Source: Diphasiastrum complanatum | Taxonomy: Eukaryota; Streptophyta; Lycopodiopsida; Lycopodiales; Lycopodiaceae | Direction: 5' to 3' | Assembly (NCBI GenBank): GCA_029204225.1 | Contig: CM055113.1 | Span: 8,830,364 to 8,894,363 of the forward strand | DNA: 64,000 nt | Part shown: piece by piece, positions 16,061-28,200 of the stretch | How positions within the stretch are numbered: the stretch's first letter is position 1 | How the letters are laid out: each line of letters opens with the position of its first letter | The notes under the pieces: model-generated | Seen by the model: the letters and a program-made list of their open reading frames with translations, nothing else | The model's database searches: none | What the model was told of the DNA's origin: nothing | Made by a program: the position numbers and the translations under genes

Positions 16061-16329
16061 TGAGGCCATCAAAACTTATTTTGATAAAGCTCTAGTTACT
16101 TTGGTGTGTAATTATAAAACCTATTTTTATTCATGTATGTTTACAAGTGTTCCATGCTTAGCATAGTGGTTATCTAAATATAAAATTCCATGAACTTATA
16201 AGTGGAAAACCTTTTTGTAAATTGAGTTGTCATGTGTTGAGAGCATGGCCAATAAAAATGCCTTTACTCATTATATTTTAAACTTGTTTTTTGTTGTTTT
16301 AGTTATGCCACGTCATACTGGATGTGACC

Positions 16330-16560
16330 CAAAAGTAATTAATATCCTTGTGAGGCCCGAAACACACTAAATGGAGTTAGTACAAGGTTTGGGACTGTAT
16401 GTGCACGTGTAGAGTATCAATATCAATTCTATGAATACAGGATCCATGCATAGAGACTCTATTCTAGTGGAATCTATGTATAGGCCCAAAAATCCTTGAT
16501 CAACGCCCATTTTCAATCTCCCGAACTATGAGTTTTATTTTTTTCAGATTTTTCAAACAG
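16330..16560. other. LTR-like fragment related to sequence near 32.85 kb
   Basis: GACTCTATTCTAG followed by GAATCTATGTATAGG at 16455-16484 recurs near 32859-32889. The segment probably comes from an LTR. No ends are visible. Confidence 0.35.
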
Positions 16561-16637
16561 TTTCAAGTTTTTTCACAAAAAAAATCATTCGATCTTTGTT
16601 TCATCAGTTTTTAACTATTTTTTTTTTGTGATGGATA

Positions 16638-16761
<124 letters not shown>

Positions 16762-16887
16762 ACTTTTCACCCACAAAAAAATAAAAAAAAATTGACCTTT
16801 TTCGATTTTTCTCTTTAGCGCAATTTTTGCGAGTTATTTCCCTTCTGCGGGCTATTTTCCAAAAACACTCGCCCACTAAAAAAACCT

Positions 16888-16914
16888 ACACACACACACA
16901 CACACACACACACA
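16888..16914 (+). repeat. (CA)n microsatellite, about 13 units
   Basis: Perfect CA repeat. Confidence 0.95.
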
Positions 16915-17472
16915 ACATATAATATCCACATATCCCATCACCCTTCCAACCACCTTTCCAAACTCCATTAAACCACCTTCCTGTCTCCCATTCACCCTTC
17001 CAAATCTACCATCATGTTTGATAAACCCACCCAATGCAAAGTACTTTCCAAAGGTTCTTAGAGATCTCAAACACCCGCCCAGACTCAAGATCAAACCTAC
17101 TAGCCCTACTAGCCAGACAATGTTACTAGCATCCCCTACCCACTGTCTCTAATTAAAAAGGTCCCAACCAAAGCCCAAGCGTCACTCAATCAAGTCAAAA
17201 TGATCGCAAGGATCTCTGGCTCAGATTCATAGACTGAATATAATGTTGACAAACAAAGGGAGGAGGGAAAGTCCCCCATGCCAAAACATCCAACTAAGTA
17301 AAGTTCTCTCATGGAACTGTTGTTCTCTTACCCCTTTTCACTAACATTGAGCTATTTTGATGGCTCACCTATCCTGCCATCACCATTTTTCAAGTCGTAG
17401 GGCTTGGGGTCTTCGTCTCTCTTAAGTTCCAAAAGCCCACTTGGATCGACTAGACTTTTGCTACTTGGGATG

Positions 17473-18395
17473 TGTTGGAGTTAATCTTCACTCCTACACA
17501 CCTAAACTCATTCTCTGAGTACGATATTCTTTCTCTACAATGACAACAATCTTACTCGCATAAGTCGAACAATCTGTACATATAACTACTCGCAAAGCAG
17601 AGCAGGATCAACTCAATTCCATTGACGTCTTTCCGAGGGCAAAGAAGTCGACTCGACTCATTTGACACCTTCGATGATTGTCGGCTATCACTAGTCAACA
17701 TGGAGCTCATCGTATGCTCTGTACACTACAGACTACGTCACCTTCAATGTGCAGTAACTGCATCACTTCACAACTATCCTCCACAATTGTAATCTTCACG
17801 ACCACTAAAACTAATGTGTATATACATACAATAAATCAGTAACGAATGATGATGATTCATATCAGAAAAATTGAGTCAATAATCAGTGGTAGCATAAATC
17901 AGAGTTCCTCCGTGAACTCCCTTGTATCAGATTATCTGATTCCATAGGATCAGAGATTTTAGAGAGAGTGAAAGTAATTCAGGAAGTAGAGATAGTATTC
18001 AATTTGTAACTAGCACAGTAAGATCACAGCACATAGTGCGCTATGACTGTGAACCATTTTCGAGCACATGATCGTGGTCTAATTGTTGTATTCACAACAA
18101 CTTAATACATATTCTCTATTTTCTTTATGTCGAATGCTTTTTGATAACTCCTCTCTTGTGTACTGATACTCGTTCCACGACTCATTCTGAATATCTCATT
18201 CGAAGGAAGCATGGCTGTCTTAGACGCCTAACTATTTCGCTCTCTTCAAGGTTGTCTTCGATACCTACAAAGATATTCCTCCGGTCGATCTAAGTAATTG
18301 TCTAAATCAACTGATTGGTAAAGATTCTATCATAATTTAATGTTGAGTTTTTCCCTTGACTGAATATCTCTTTTAGTGAGGGTGGTATCAGAGCT
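17473..18395 (+). mobile_element. Long LTR and primer-binding site of an LTR retroelement
   Basis: TGGTATCAGAGCT at 18383-18395 is a primer-binding site complementary to initiator tRNA-Met. The LTR probably begins TGTTGGAG at 17473, like the copia LTR ending at 21689 (TGTTGGAATT on its own strand), which would make it about 0.9 kb. Its 3' CA end is not clear. Gag-like frames follow at 18443. Confidence 0.6.
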
Positions 18396-18442
18396 GATAA
18401 GTAGTATATTCAAACATAATCATTCCGTCGCATAAACCCAAC

Positions 18443-19966
18443 ATGATGGATCCACTACTTTTACCATCCAAACTAATGATGGCTCATGACGATCCAACTG
18501 ATTCAAGAGTTGTATCAAAGGCACTTGGCTTGCCTATTGACGAGCTAGAACTCAAGGGACAAGCTGCTCACATTGAGCAATTTGGATCCTATCTTGTCTC
18601 ATTGGTCACAACATGTCTAATTGTCGGCTTCGCTCGAGTAGATTATATTTCCAAAATCTCATTCCGATGTCTTTTGAATCACTTTCAAACTGACACTGCC
18701 AATACATTGCCCACCTATAATTGGGCCACTCTAGTTTTCAAAGAGCTATGCCTAGTCCCAAAAAGTCACTACAGGTGGCTTACCAACATATGTCATCAAA
18801 ACTTAGATCCTTGACACCCAAGCCCAGTTACCTGACATCATGCGGCAAAACATCTTAGCCAACATGCTTACCATTTCTAATGCCCATAGCCTGACCAAAA
18901 ACTACACGACACCACCACATATGCCCATATCTCACTCCTAGCTCCCAGAAACAACAAACCAGACTCCCAACAACATCTCTCATCCTCATATGCCTCCTAG
19001 CACCAAAAACAATCTCCTTCTATTATCCAAACTACTTCTTCTCCCACTTCTTCCTTCAACTCCATCACACTCAACCAACTCAAATCCCAAGTTCTTCAAC
19101 AACCAACACTCTTGCATCCCAGGATGTGTCATCTGTGTGGGACTCAACAATCAACATGTTTGATGTGTCCTCACCACATGCCGATAACATGACCATGGCT
19201 GTCACATTTATCAATACAACTGTATCCTTCTCACCATCACACACAGCTCCTGCTCCCATCCCCCTTTCCATTCCTTTTTCTCTTTTGAGTGGCATCCATG
19301 GCCCTTGACCTAGTGTTTCTATGTCTTATCAACCACGAATGTTTTTCCTATAACTGTTGTTCAAACATCACTTGCGGCTCAACAACACATCAACGCATCC
19401 AAGAGCTCAAGGAGCGTAATGACTAGATGCGTCAAAAAAATTAGCTTCAAGCCAAAGATGACACTATTGATCAATTGACTCGACAGATGAATGACACCAA
19501 GGATGTAAATAAAAAGATGCTCAAAGAAAATGAAGAAATACAATAGAAAACCATAAGAAAAGACACTAAGATAGAGAGGCTATGCTCCCAAATGAAATAG
19601 CTAAATGACTCCTTAGCTATTGAGCACACCATCTCTATCACAAACTCCAGCAGCTCCCATACACTGTAGGGCCAGCTAGTAGCTTCACAAAGAGCTTGTT
19701 ATCTAGCCTTACAATAAGAATTGGATAGCCTTAAAGCAAAACCTACGGGAAAAGCTTTCCAATCTTGTATGGCTAGACAACTCGAACTGAGCAAAAGCAT
19801 TGTCGTTGAGCTGAAACGCCAAATCGCTTTATTGAATACCCTCCTTAGATCGGTCAAGATGCTCAACAATGCGCAAGATGACCAGATGGACATGGCCTCA
19901 CCCTTCGATGCCTCGCACCAGTATCCTCCAATGGGACTTAGCTTAGGCTTTGAAAGAGGCAACTAG
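18443..19966 (+). pseudogene. Gag-like and coiled-coil frames of the LTR element at 17.5 kb
   Basis: A 123-codon frame (18443-18814, starts MMDPLLLPSKLMMAHDDPTD) begins 48 bp after the primer-binding site, where gag should start, but resembles no standard copia or Ty3 gag. A Pro/Ser/Thr-rich stretch follows. From about 19400 comes a heptad-like frame with several stops (DDTIDQLTRQMNDTK, NKKMLKENEEIQ). The last 81 codons are open (19721-19966, LELSKSIVVELKRQIALLN). No protease, RT or integrase follows before an unrelated minus-strand Ty3 fragment, so this may be a non-autonomous element carrying only a structural or captured coiled-coil protein. Confidence 0.5.
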
Positions 19967-20104
19967 TGACAATTGCCGCTTCTCTTGTCGAAGTGACTAG
20001 TTTTTGATCTTTATCTCATCGTCCTCCTCGTTAAATTGATTCCTAATCTCCCTATACTACAACGAAGCCAGACCTTCCTTTTTACTTGCCCATAACATTT
20101 TTAA

Positions 20105-21060
20105 TAGTAATAGATCTACTAGACAGGTGGTAAAAAAAGAGTAACACTGTCAATACTTTTATAAATCAAGAAATGTGCATACTTTGTAAGCCTATCTGCC
20201 ACCACATATATACCATCATAACCTCAAAAGTTGTCAGCAAGGAAGGTATAAAGTCCATACTAATACTTGTCCAACAATGTATAGGATGGATAGTAGATGT
20301 AATAAACCTGGTTGCTGACATGTTCCACCTTGTTTACTTGACAAGAAATACATTCTTGCACTTATGTATGTAAAGTCTTCTTCATACCATTCCATTTTAA
20401 TAGTTTCTTGATTGTTTGTTATGTCTTCAACATTCCCTTATGCCCAACACTCAGAGACGAATGTAACTCATATAGTACTTTTGGAATAAACTTAGATTTA
20501 GGAGCAAGCACAAGTCTAGAATTATCATACACTAGTATTTGTCCTTGCATTTAATTATGAGGATGAACATCAAGATTAAGATTTTGCAACTCCTCCCAAA
20601 TCTTATTTAAATTAGAATCCTCCATATACTCTGCTCAAGTTTTTTTTATATAATTAGCAATCATTAGACTTATTGTGAAAATTGTACAGAATCTTAATTT
20701 TGACCCAACATTTTATACTTTTCCATTAAAGGGTGATCCAAAATTTTGTTCTAGTGTTCTGCCAAATAAGCTACAGATTCTTTTGTAGAATTCGAAGATG
20801 CTTTTATCTATAAAGACCAAATTCTTAATAACGCATCCACAACTACATTTCTTTTTTTAAAGATATTCAATATCAAAATAATAAGATTGGACCTATGACA
20901 ATTATCCCTTTTGCTTTTCATTCAATTGCTTTTGGCAAAGAAAGTATTGCAAGCTATGATGATCATTTTTTATCAAGAATTTGGACCCATATAAATAATG
21001 TCATCTTTTCTTAAGTGCAAGAACAATTGTCAATATTTTCTTATGAGTAGGATATGACAC
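20105..21060 (-). mobile_element. Ty3 pol remnant (RNase H to integrase)
   Basis: On the minus strand, 20830-21060 gives a Ty3 RNase H piece (SYPTHKKILTIVLALKK, then DHHSLQYFL), and 20160-20400 gives the integrase zinc-finger end and start of the core (CISCQVNKVEHVS, GYDGIYVVADRLTKYAHFL). Stops and frameshifts are frequent. The fragment ends abruptly beside a copia LTR, which suggests it was cut by a later insertion or rearrangement. Confidence 0.8.
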
Positions 21061-21099
21061 TTTTAAATAAGTGAGTTTTGAACTTTCGTAGGCAACGAC

Positions 21100-21689
21100 T
21101 GATGCTGCTCTTCGACTTAGTCGATAAGACACACAAGGAGATAACGAGCATTCGATCTGCAATCAAAAAGTAGAAATAACGATAACCATTCACACATCAT
21201 ACATTGATTTGAAGAACATATAGTATATTATAGATGTGCGAATATAATTAGGATTGTTGTAAAGAAATCTCCTTATCGGTGTACAAGTCTAGAAGAACAA
21301 TTTAGAATTGAACGATAATGCTAGGCTACATGAATAGCAAGAGTATCGCTGGTGCAATACTTATGATCAGATTACTCTATTACACATCAGCATGTGGGCT
21401 GACCGTATAGTAAAGCGGGCGTAAAGTCACGATCATAGTAATGGTGGTCTTTGGGTCGTGAACTCCTGCCGATAGATTAGAGTAAGAATGGTGGGTTGTG
21501 CCCGATAGTGAGCTATTCCCGATAGTTCGGTGATGGCGATGTGTGTATTTTGCAGGTTCTTCAACTGTATAGGTTCTCGAGTAAATAACTAGGTCTAAGA
21601 CTCTATTCGAGGATACTTAGAAGAGATAGTTGGCACCACATACAGTTGCAACTGGATCGAATGGTTGAACTGGAATTAAAATTCCAACA
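21100..21689 (-). mobile_element. Copia 3' LTR
   Basis: Read on the minus strand, a polypurine tract (AAGGGAGAG) is followed by TGTTGGAATTTTAATTCC, the likely LTR start at 21689. The other end is placed at a TG near 21100, giving about 590 bp. Copia RNase H lies just inside the tract, as expected for a 3' LTR. Confidence 0.7.
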
Positions 21690-22035
21690 CTCTCCCTTAA
21701 TTCAACTTCAAACATTTAGATAATCTTTAAATTTAGCATTTTTTAAATAGAAGATACTTATCTTTGGCAAAAATATCAACTACCATGCGAACTATACATG
21801 CTTTAAATGTACTCTCTTGAACAAAACAGAATTGAATTTCTATGTGTTTGGTCCTAGAATGAAAACTAGGATTGAGAGAGTTGAATGCAGCTGATGTTGT
21901 TGTAATAAATGGTAGTTGGGTTGATTTGTCTGAAGTTCAGATCCTGTAGAAGAAGCCTAAGCGACATGGCTTCCATGAGTTGTTGCTGCATATTCAGTTT
22001 CAATTGATGATAATAAGATTGACTTCTATTTTATA
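21690..22035 (-). pseudogene. Copia RNase H C-terminal remnant
   Basis: Minus-strand pieces SWEAMSLRLLLQDLNF, NPTTIYYNNISCIQLSQ, DQTHRNSILFCSREYI and MVVDIFAKDKYLLF line up with the end of the copia RNase H domain (family pattern RTKHIEI...ADIFTK). Stops interrupt the frame, and nothing of the element remains upstream of 22035. Confidence 0.75.
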
Positions 22036-23149
22036 CTATTCCAGAAAATTGGTGCAGATGATAGGTAGAAACAGTATCCGGAAGTAGCCTTCCTCATGTT
22101 TTGGGGCCGATCCATTCGCCTGTGCAATGCCTGCTGAAAAAGAAACGGAGTGGTTTTGTATCAGGCTCCTGCTGGGATGGATAAGAGGAGGAAATTTCTG
22201 ATGGCCGCTCGCAGGATCTGGCATCCTCTGGGAACAAGATATATCATAAGCAGAGACCGGAAGAATTTTTTCCACTACTGCACCTAGTTATTTAGGGAAA
22301 CCGAAGTCCAACTTTTGGCAATCAGACTTTTTCCTTTCTCGATCCAAAAGTGAGCTCGGTTTTGATGATGTTGATAATGCGTTGGTAAAGATCAAACCTT
22401 TTTTTGCTCGCATACAGTATGCGAAGCACATTGTGAATGGCATCATACAGTGAAGGATCTCCTGCTCTCTTCCGCAGCCTTCTAAGGATCCCGACTCAAA
22501 TATCCCTGATATTTTCTGCCAATCACCTCTGATCTCGAATTCGTTTCAGACGTGGTTTCCTTGGAACTGTATTTTGTCGGTTTTAGATTACGAACGAGCT
22601 TACAGCAGCTTCAGAAACATGCACAGACAACCGGAGAGAAGATACTCTGTCAATGGCGTTATTGCTGACTCACAGAACGAAAGCAACGAGGTCAATGTGA
22701 GAAGGAACACCTCGGTCCCATTATCTGCGCGACAAGGTTCCTGCGTGGGATATGCACCAGTGATGCTGGTCATTGGACTTCAAGGGACGAGCATCCATGC
22801 CGTCGATGCATAACTTTCAAATCATCTCTGCATCCTGATCCTCTTCTGAAGACTAGTGGCAACCTCATCTGAAGAGATTATTGTTCTTTAGGTGGGGAAA
22901 ATCGACAGAAGACTGTACAGGCTGGATTTTTGCTATCAACTATCTGCCTTTCAAGCATTTGCTATATGCTTCAGCAGCTTCGCAACAAACGTTGGATTAG
23001 AGCGATGAACCATCCTTCATTTTCTTCCGCACAATTCATATTGAAATTCCTTAATATTCTGTTCTCAATTATTTTATATCTATGGTATGAAACGATTTGT
23101 AGTACGTCTAGAGTAAGATAACAGATCAATTAATTGCAAGAGGGCAGAT
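22036..23149. other. Unassigned sequence
   Basis: A 79-codon plus-strand frame (22574-22813, starts MSVLDYERAYSSFRNMHRQP) and a minus-strand frame at 22036-22275 are open but have no recognisable domain. This may be intergenic DNA or intron of the protease pseudogene that follows. Confidence 0.4.
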
Positions 23150-23700
23150 TACGGCTCAGACGTTATCGTTGGTGTGTTTGATACATGTGTGTGGCCTGAG
23201 AGTAGGAGCTTCAGCGACAATGGAATGGCTTCGGTGCCGAGCAGATGGAAGGGTCAGTGCGTCTCCGGGCCTGAATTCAAAGCCTCCATGTGCAACAGAA
23301 AGCTTATGGGAGCACGAATTTTCAGTGGCTATGAAGCGTTTACCGGGCCTATCAACGAGACATCGGAGTACAAATCCCCTCGTGATTCTGATGGCCATGG
23401 AATGCAGACAGCCTCCACAACAGCGGGCAACTATGTCTTCAATGCGAGCTTGCTCGGCTAGGCAAGAGTCTGAGTGTACAAAGTCTACTGGCAATCTGGC
23501 TGCTTTGACTCTGACATATTGACGGAGTGGATGTGATCTCTCAGATTGTGGCAGACTGGGCACTCCTTAAGCATTCCCAACTGGGCAGTGTGGCAGACGG
23601 AGTGGATGTGATCTCTCTCAGACTGTGGCAGACTAGGTAGTGGACACCAACGCCTTCTTGTGGCAGAGATGGATGCATGCAACACCAGCGAGCACCCTTA
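23150..23700 (+). pseudogene. Subtilisin-like serine protease (subtilase) fragment
   Basis: 23160-23460 encodes the N-terminal part of a plant subtilase (S8A) catalytic domain: SDVIVGVFDTCVWPESRSFS, VPSRWKGQC, CNRKLMGARIFSGYEA and SPRDSDGHGMQTASTTAG. The catalytic Asp (FDT) and His (DGHG) are kept. The family's D-T-G reads D-T-C and G-T-H-T reads G-M-Q-T. After LLG a stop replaces the usual YAPGVARG segment. Downstream bits (VYKVYWQSGCFDSDI, ADGVDVISLS) lie between further stops, and the DGVDVIS stretch is duplicated (about 23521-23560 and 23596-23638). The Asn and Ser regions are absent. It is a broken piece of a gene for a secreted protease. Confidence 0.85.
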
Positions 23701-24500
23701 GAAGGCAAGAAACGTGACGACAGAAGATGAACCATAAGGAAGCCACATGTCAATCTCTTAGTAATTAGGAAGTTTCAACCAAAATATAATTAAATATTTG
23801 AAAAAGAGAGAAAAAAAAAGCAATAGGGAGAAAAAAATCTAAAAAAAAGTCAAATTATCTGAAATTGCCACATGTCAGACTCACTAAAATCTAAAAATAT
23901 ATATGAAAAACATTTATTTGTATCATTTGAATTAAAACCCAAAGACAATCACGTCAAACGTTTAAAATGGTTTAAAGTGAATGCTAAGTCCTCCTTTGCA
24001 AAGGAAGGGAGGGCCAAAAAGTGTGAATGTCAGGGTGCACTTGTCAGGGTGGACTTGGGCCAAACCGCCCCAAACGGCACCGTGCTTCTTAGATGCGAGA
24101 TATTGATGGATCCAACCTACGCCCTAGGACCTAGGTCATAGTTTACATAATGAACCTTGGCCATGTGGCGGCTGTTCATTGGCCTGGTAATCCGACGCGA
24201 TCAAAACAGTGTCATATATTACGATGGACGATTTACTGAGGTGGACTGCCATCTGAAAGCGGCCAGTTTAGCAGGAAGGCATGAGCATGGCCGTCTTCCC
24301 CAGCCTGACGACGATCCAATTCAGCATCTCATTCATGCACCCGATTGCTTTAGATCATCACAAACGTTTTGTTCACCGATCAGATTATGCTACAGCAAGA
24401 GCTACGCGGGGATTTCGACGAGCTATCCATCCACTCTGTCCCAGGTCGCTGCTCTGCAGTTGCATCAACTTTTATTTATCAGTGTTTGTATTTCATTCTC
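23701..24500. other. Intergenic DNA upstream of the GON4-like gene
   Basis: An A-rich stretch at 23760-23870 is followed by moderately GC-rich sequence with short open frames (23872-24141 and 24157-24612), none with recognisable domains. It may contain the promoter of the gene that follows. Confidence 0.4.
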
Positions 24501-24511
24501 AAATCCTTTTA

Positions 24512-25224
24512 ATGGCGTCTCTTCGTTCTATCGGCATCATAGCAGCGGATTATTATTGCTCAAGCTCAGATTGATGATTGTCTCTGCTCACACAAAGGTA
24601 CTTTTTCCTTGACCATACCTGCCACCTCTGGAAAGCGTTGCCACTTTCGTACTTTAGGTTAAGTTTTGGGAGTCTGCCCTTCAGTGTGTTTCTTAGGATG
24701 TTATGTTTTTCTTTACAGCCGATCAGGCGGATTGTTTGCCACCTGCTTTTAGGTAGCTTGCCCTTGGCAACCGTTTGATAACGTTCATTTTTGGCGGGCG
24801 GCTTCAAGGTTCCTGTAATTTATTTTGACTCGAATGATTGCAAGTTTTCTTGTGTGTGCGATATGGAGAGCTCAAGAAAGGTCTTTTTTACTGTACAGAT
24901 CTGGTTTAGAGGAGCAATGCTTAACAAGCAGCAGACGCAACAATGGTGTGGAATCATATCAGAGAGCAAGACTGTTTCTAGGTAAAAAATTATTATGAGA
25001 GGCAGATTCAAGATTGGCACGGAGTTTGATTCCGATTATCTTGATAGTAGAGGCTTAACGAGCTAGGGCAGATGTGACAAAAGGGTACTAGTCTTAAAGA
25101 GAGCCGGTCAGCATGTTGATTTTCTGCCCTTACATCAATGGTGTTGAAAACGAGATGGATGGTTCAAGCGTAACGAACAACGTATAATATCTAGAAGTTT
25201 CCGGATGGTGACTGCAGATTAGAA
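24512..25224 (+). promoter_or_regulatory. Possible 5' leader with leader intron of the GON4-like gene
   Basis: A donor-like AAAG/GTACTT near 24595 and an acceptor-like GACTGCAG/ATTAG just before the ATG at 25225 could bound an intron of about 0.6 kb in the 5' leader. A 20-codon upstream frame (24512-24574, MASLRSIGIIAADYYCSSSD) would then sit in the leader. This is inference from splice-like signals only. Confidence 0.3.
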
Positions 25225-28200
25225 ATGTATGTAGATCTGGACTCTCAGCAGATGCTGGAGGGTGAGGGGACCAGTAAGGGGAGCAAAGAGACGAAAACTA
25301 TTCTTGTTATGACGCTCTCTGATAGTAACAAGATTACTGAGGGACAATTAACCAAAACTTTCCAAGAAGACGATAGCCATATCAGAACGAAGAAAGAGAT
25401 GAGGGACAAAGAGAGCGACAATGTAGATAGGACCAATCAGGCTCAAGAAGATGACATTGAGGAAGAGGAAGATGATGTAGACTTTAATCCTTTTTTACAT
25501 CATTCTCCGTCTTCAGAAGGAAATTCTGGGATAAGTTCTGAAGGAGAAGAGGAAGAAGAAGGGGAAGTCGAAGAAGGTTTTACCGAAGAAGGGAAACAAA
25601 CTGCTGATGTAGGCCAACATTATGAAGAAAGTGGACTTTTTGGTGAGGGAGTTTTTGTAGAACTAGGAAGTGATGGGGATCAAGAGGAAGAAGACATCTA
25701 TGATGATGATGAAGATGAAGAAGATAATGAAGATGAAGTTGAGGATGAGGACGAAATCAATGAAAAAGAAGAATATTTGGAGGAGATCACGGTGAAAGTA
25801 GAGCAGATTGAAAGTTCTAGCTTTTTTCCACTAAGGTTGGATCAAAAGGAATCAAAACCCCTTGAAGCAGCAGATGGAAATGTTGGTGAGTATGGCCTTT
25901 CAGATTCAAATGGAATGGAATGTGGGGCACATGCCACGATGATAGAGGCTCTCAAGAGAATTGAGGACTCTAGATTGGACAGGGAAAGGGAGACTACTGA
26001 AGAGGAAATGATGGGTCATGCTTTGGAGGCTCTTCCAGAACTCAAAAGTTTAAGGGATGAGAGGTTTTCCATGGAAAGACATGGTCCTCAAAGTAGTGTA
26101 AATGAGGTGGAACTAGATGCAATTTCTAAGCGTACTCGGGCACATTACTCTCTAGCTGACATGTCACTTGATCAACTTGAGATGTTTCTGCAGGAGTCAG
26201 ATGAGGAAGATTACTTTCAGAATGTGGATGATGAGGAAGAGTATCGCAAATTTCTTGCAGCTGTGAAAGAACAACTAGAAGGTAAGGATCAGGAAAAATT
26301 GCAGGATGATGAGGAAGATGATGACGAGGATGATGATGCTGATTTTGAGGTGGAGATTGAAGAAGGATTGGGAAGTGATTATGAAGATGCAAGTGAAAAG
26401 GTAAACCAAAAGATAAAACACCAGGAAATTGGCCGAAGACCAGAAACAAGAGAGAAAACAAGGGAGAGGATTCAAAATAAAGAAAAACTTTTAGGGCTAG
26501 CAAAAACCCCGTTGCGCCGTTTGTTACCCTACACAGGAAGCAGTAATGCTGATGATACCATTGGTGAAGGAAATGCGTTGTTTGAGGGGACATCAAAAGG
26601 TTGGCAAACAAATGCAACAAACAGAGGTGCTGTCAATGGATTTACTGCTCATCAAATAGGGCAATTGTACTGTTTAATTCACGAGCACGTGCAGCTTCTT
26701 CTGCAGGTTTTCTCGCTTAGCATTTTAGAACCATCTCGGCAGCAGATAGCAATTGATGTCCATAAAATGCTGATGGAATTAGCTGAAAAACGGGATTCAA
26801 TACTCTCTTGGAAGCGAAGTGCCTTTCCCGATTTTTGTTTCCGCCGTCCTTATACACATGCTTCGGTCCTTGAAGACCATGGGGTTCGCGTTGCAGGCGA
26901 TGTTGCATCAATCTCAACTTCAACAACTAGTTTGCTTACAACAGGTTCTTTTGTGCATTCATCCTTTAATCATCACAAAAGTGCAGCTCTTTCTTTGGTC
27001 TCAACTTTTAGTAATATACTCCTCTCATCTTTGGAATTTTCACTGCCTGTTCTCACTACTGCATGCATGTTTGCAGTCACAGAACCTACAGTAGATCGTG
27101 AGATGTCAGGCCAACATTGGGTTCCTACAACATCAGGCCCTGTCCGCTCTTTGCTTGACGTGGCTCCATTGGCTCTTGTGAGAGAATTTTTGGCAGATGT
27201 TGCAATTGGTACGAGTCTGTCATGCCAGGTTACATATTAAACCATCTGTCTGTCTCTTTATCTCTCATATTGGGCGTTCCTATGTGGCTAGAGCCCATTG
27301 ACATTGCCCATAGTCTCCACCAATGATGTGTGAGCAAGACCAAGAACAGAATTGGAAGTTGTGGGCCATACCCGAGGTCTTGCTGGCATTTAGGCCGGTG
27401 CCTCTCATTTAGGTCTGCATGCATATATGCATGTGCATACACCACTTTTACCTCAAAGATGCACTTATAAGCAGAGATTATGCTATTTTAAAAGGATCAA
27501 TATTTTTTGATGCTCACGTTCTAAATAATTCTATTTACAAGAAATGTTTGAATAGATCAATCTAGCAAGGCTAAATCTTTTAGTAAGAAAAACACTCACT
27601 GAAAACTTGGTGACTGCTGCCTTGCAGTCATACATTTTAAAGTTGATGGAAATAGACTTGAGAAATCGATACACAATCATTCAAGAAGATGTTTGGAGCT
27701 CTTTGCTGGATAGGCGCAGAGTATTGTTGAGCTTATGCTAATCAACTTTTGTCTATCCATCTTTGATTTGCAGTTGTGGAGGTTTATAGACGACGACATG
27801 TGGAGAGTGGAGATTACCATAGTCAGTGTGAAAGGGAAGCATTGTTTCCATTGCCAATTTCTGAGCACAAGGAACTAAAATGCATAAGCAATATGCCTTC
27901 TGGATTCGATCCAGCCAATATAGGACATAAAAGTTTTATGCCTCCAAAGAAAACAATGGCAGCCACTCTAGTGGAGAATACAAAGAAGCAGTGTATAGCC
28001 TTGGTTCCGAAGGAAATCACCAGGGCTATGCGAAGGTTCTTTTTGCTATTCAATATAGCATTATATCCTCATAAGCCTCCACCTGTTGCAACAGCAAATC
28101 GCCTACTTTTTACGGAGGCAGAGGATCAGTAAGTTTTAGACTTTGTCAATGCTAAACAGAACAATTACTTTTTCTAATGTGTATTTGTCAATGGGTGTAA

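Noticed and set aside
22574-22813. 79-codon frame as a possible gene
   Set aside because: No recognisable domain, no splice or start context, and near the length expected by chance in this base composition.
26126-26620. 164-codon minus-strand frame
   Set aside because: It lies antisense to exon 1 of the GON4-like gene and reflects the acidic-codon bias of that exon.
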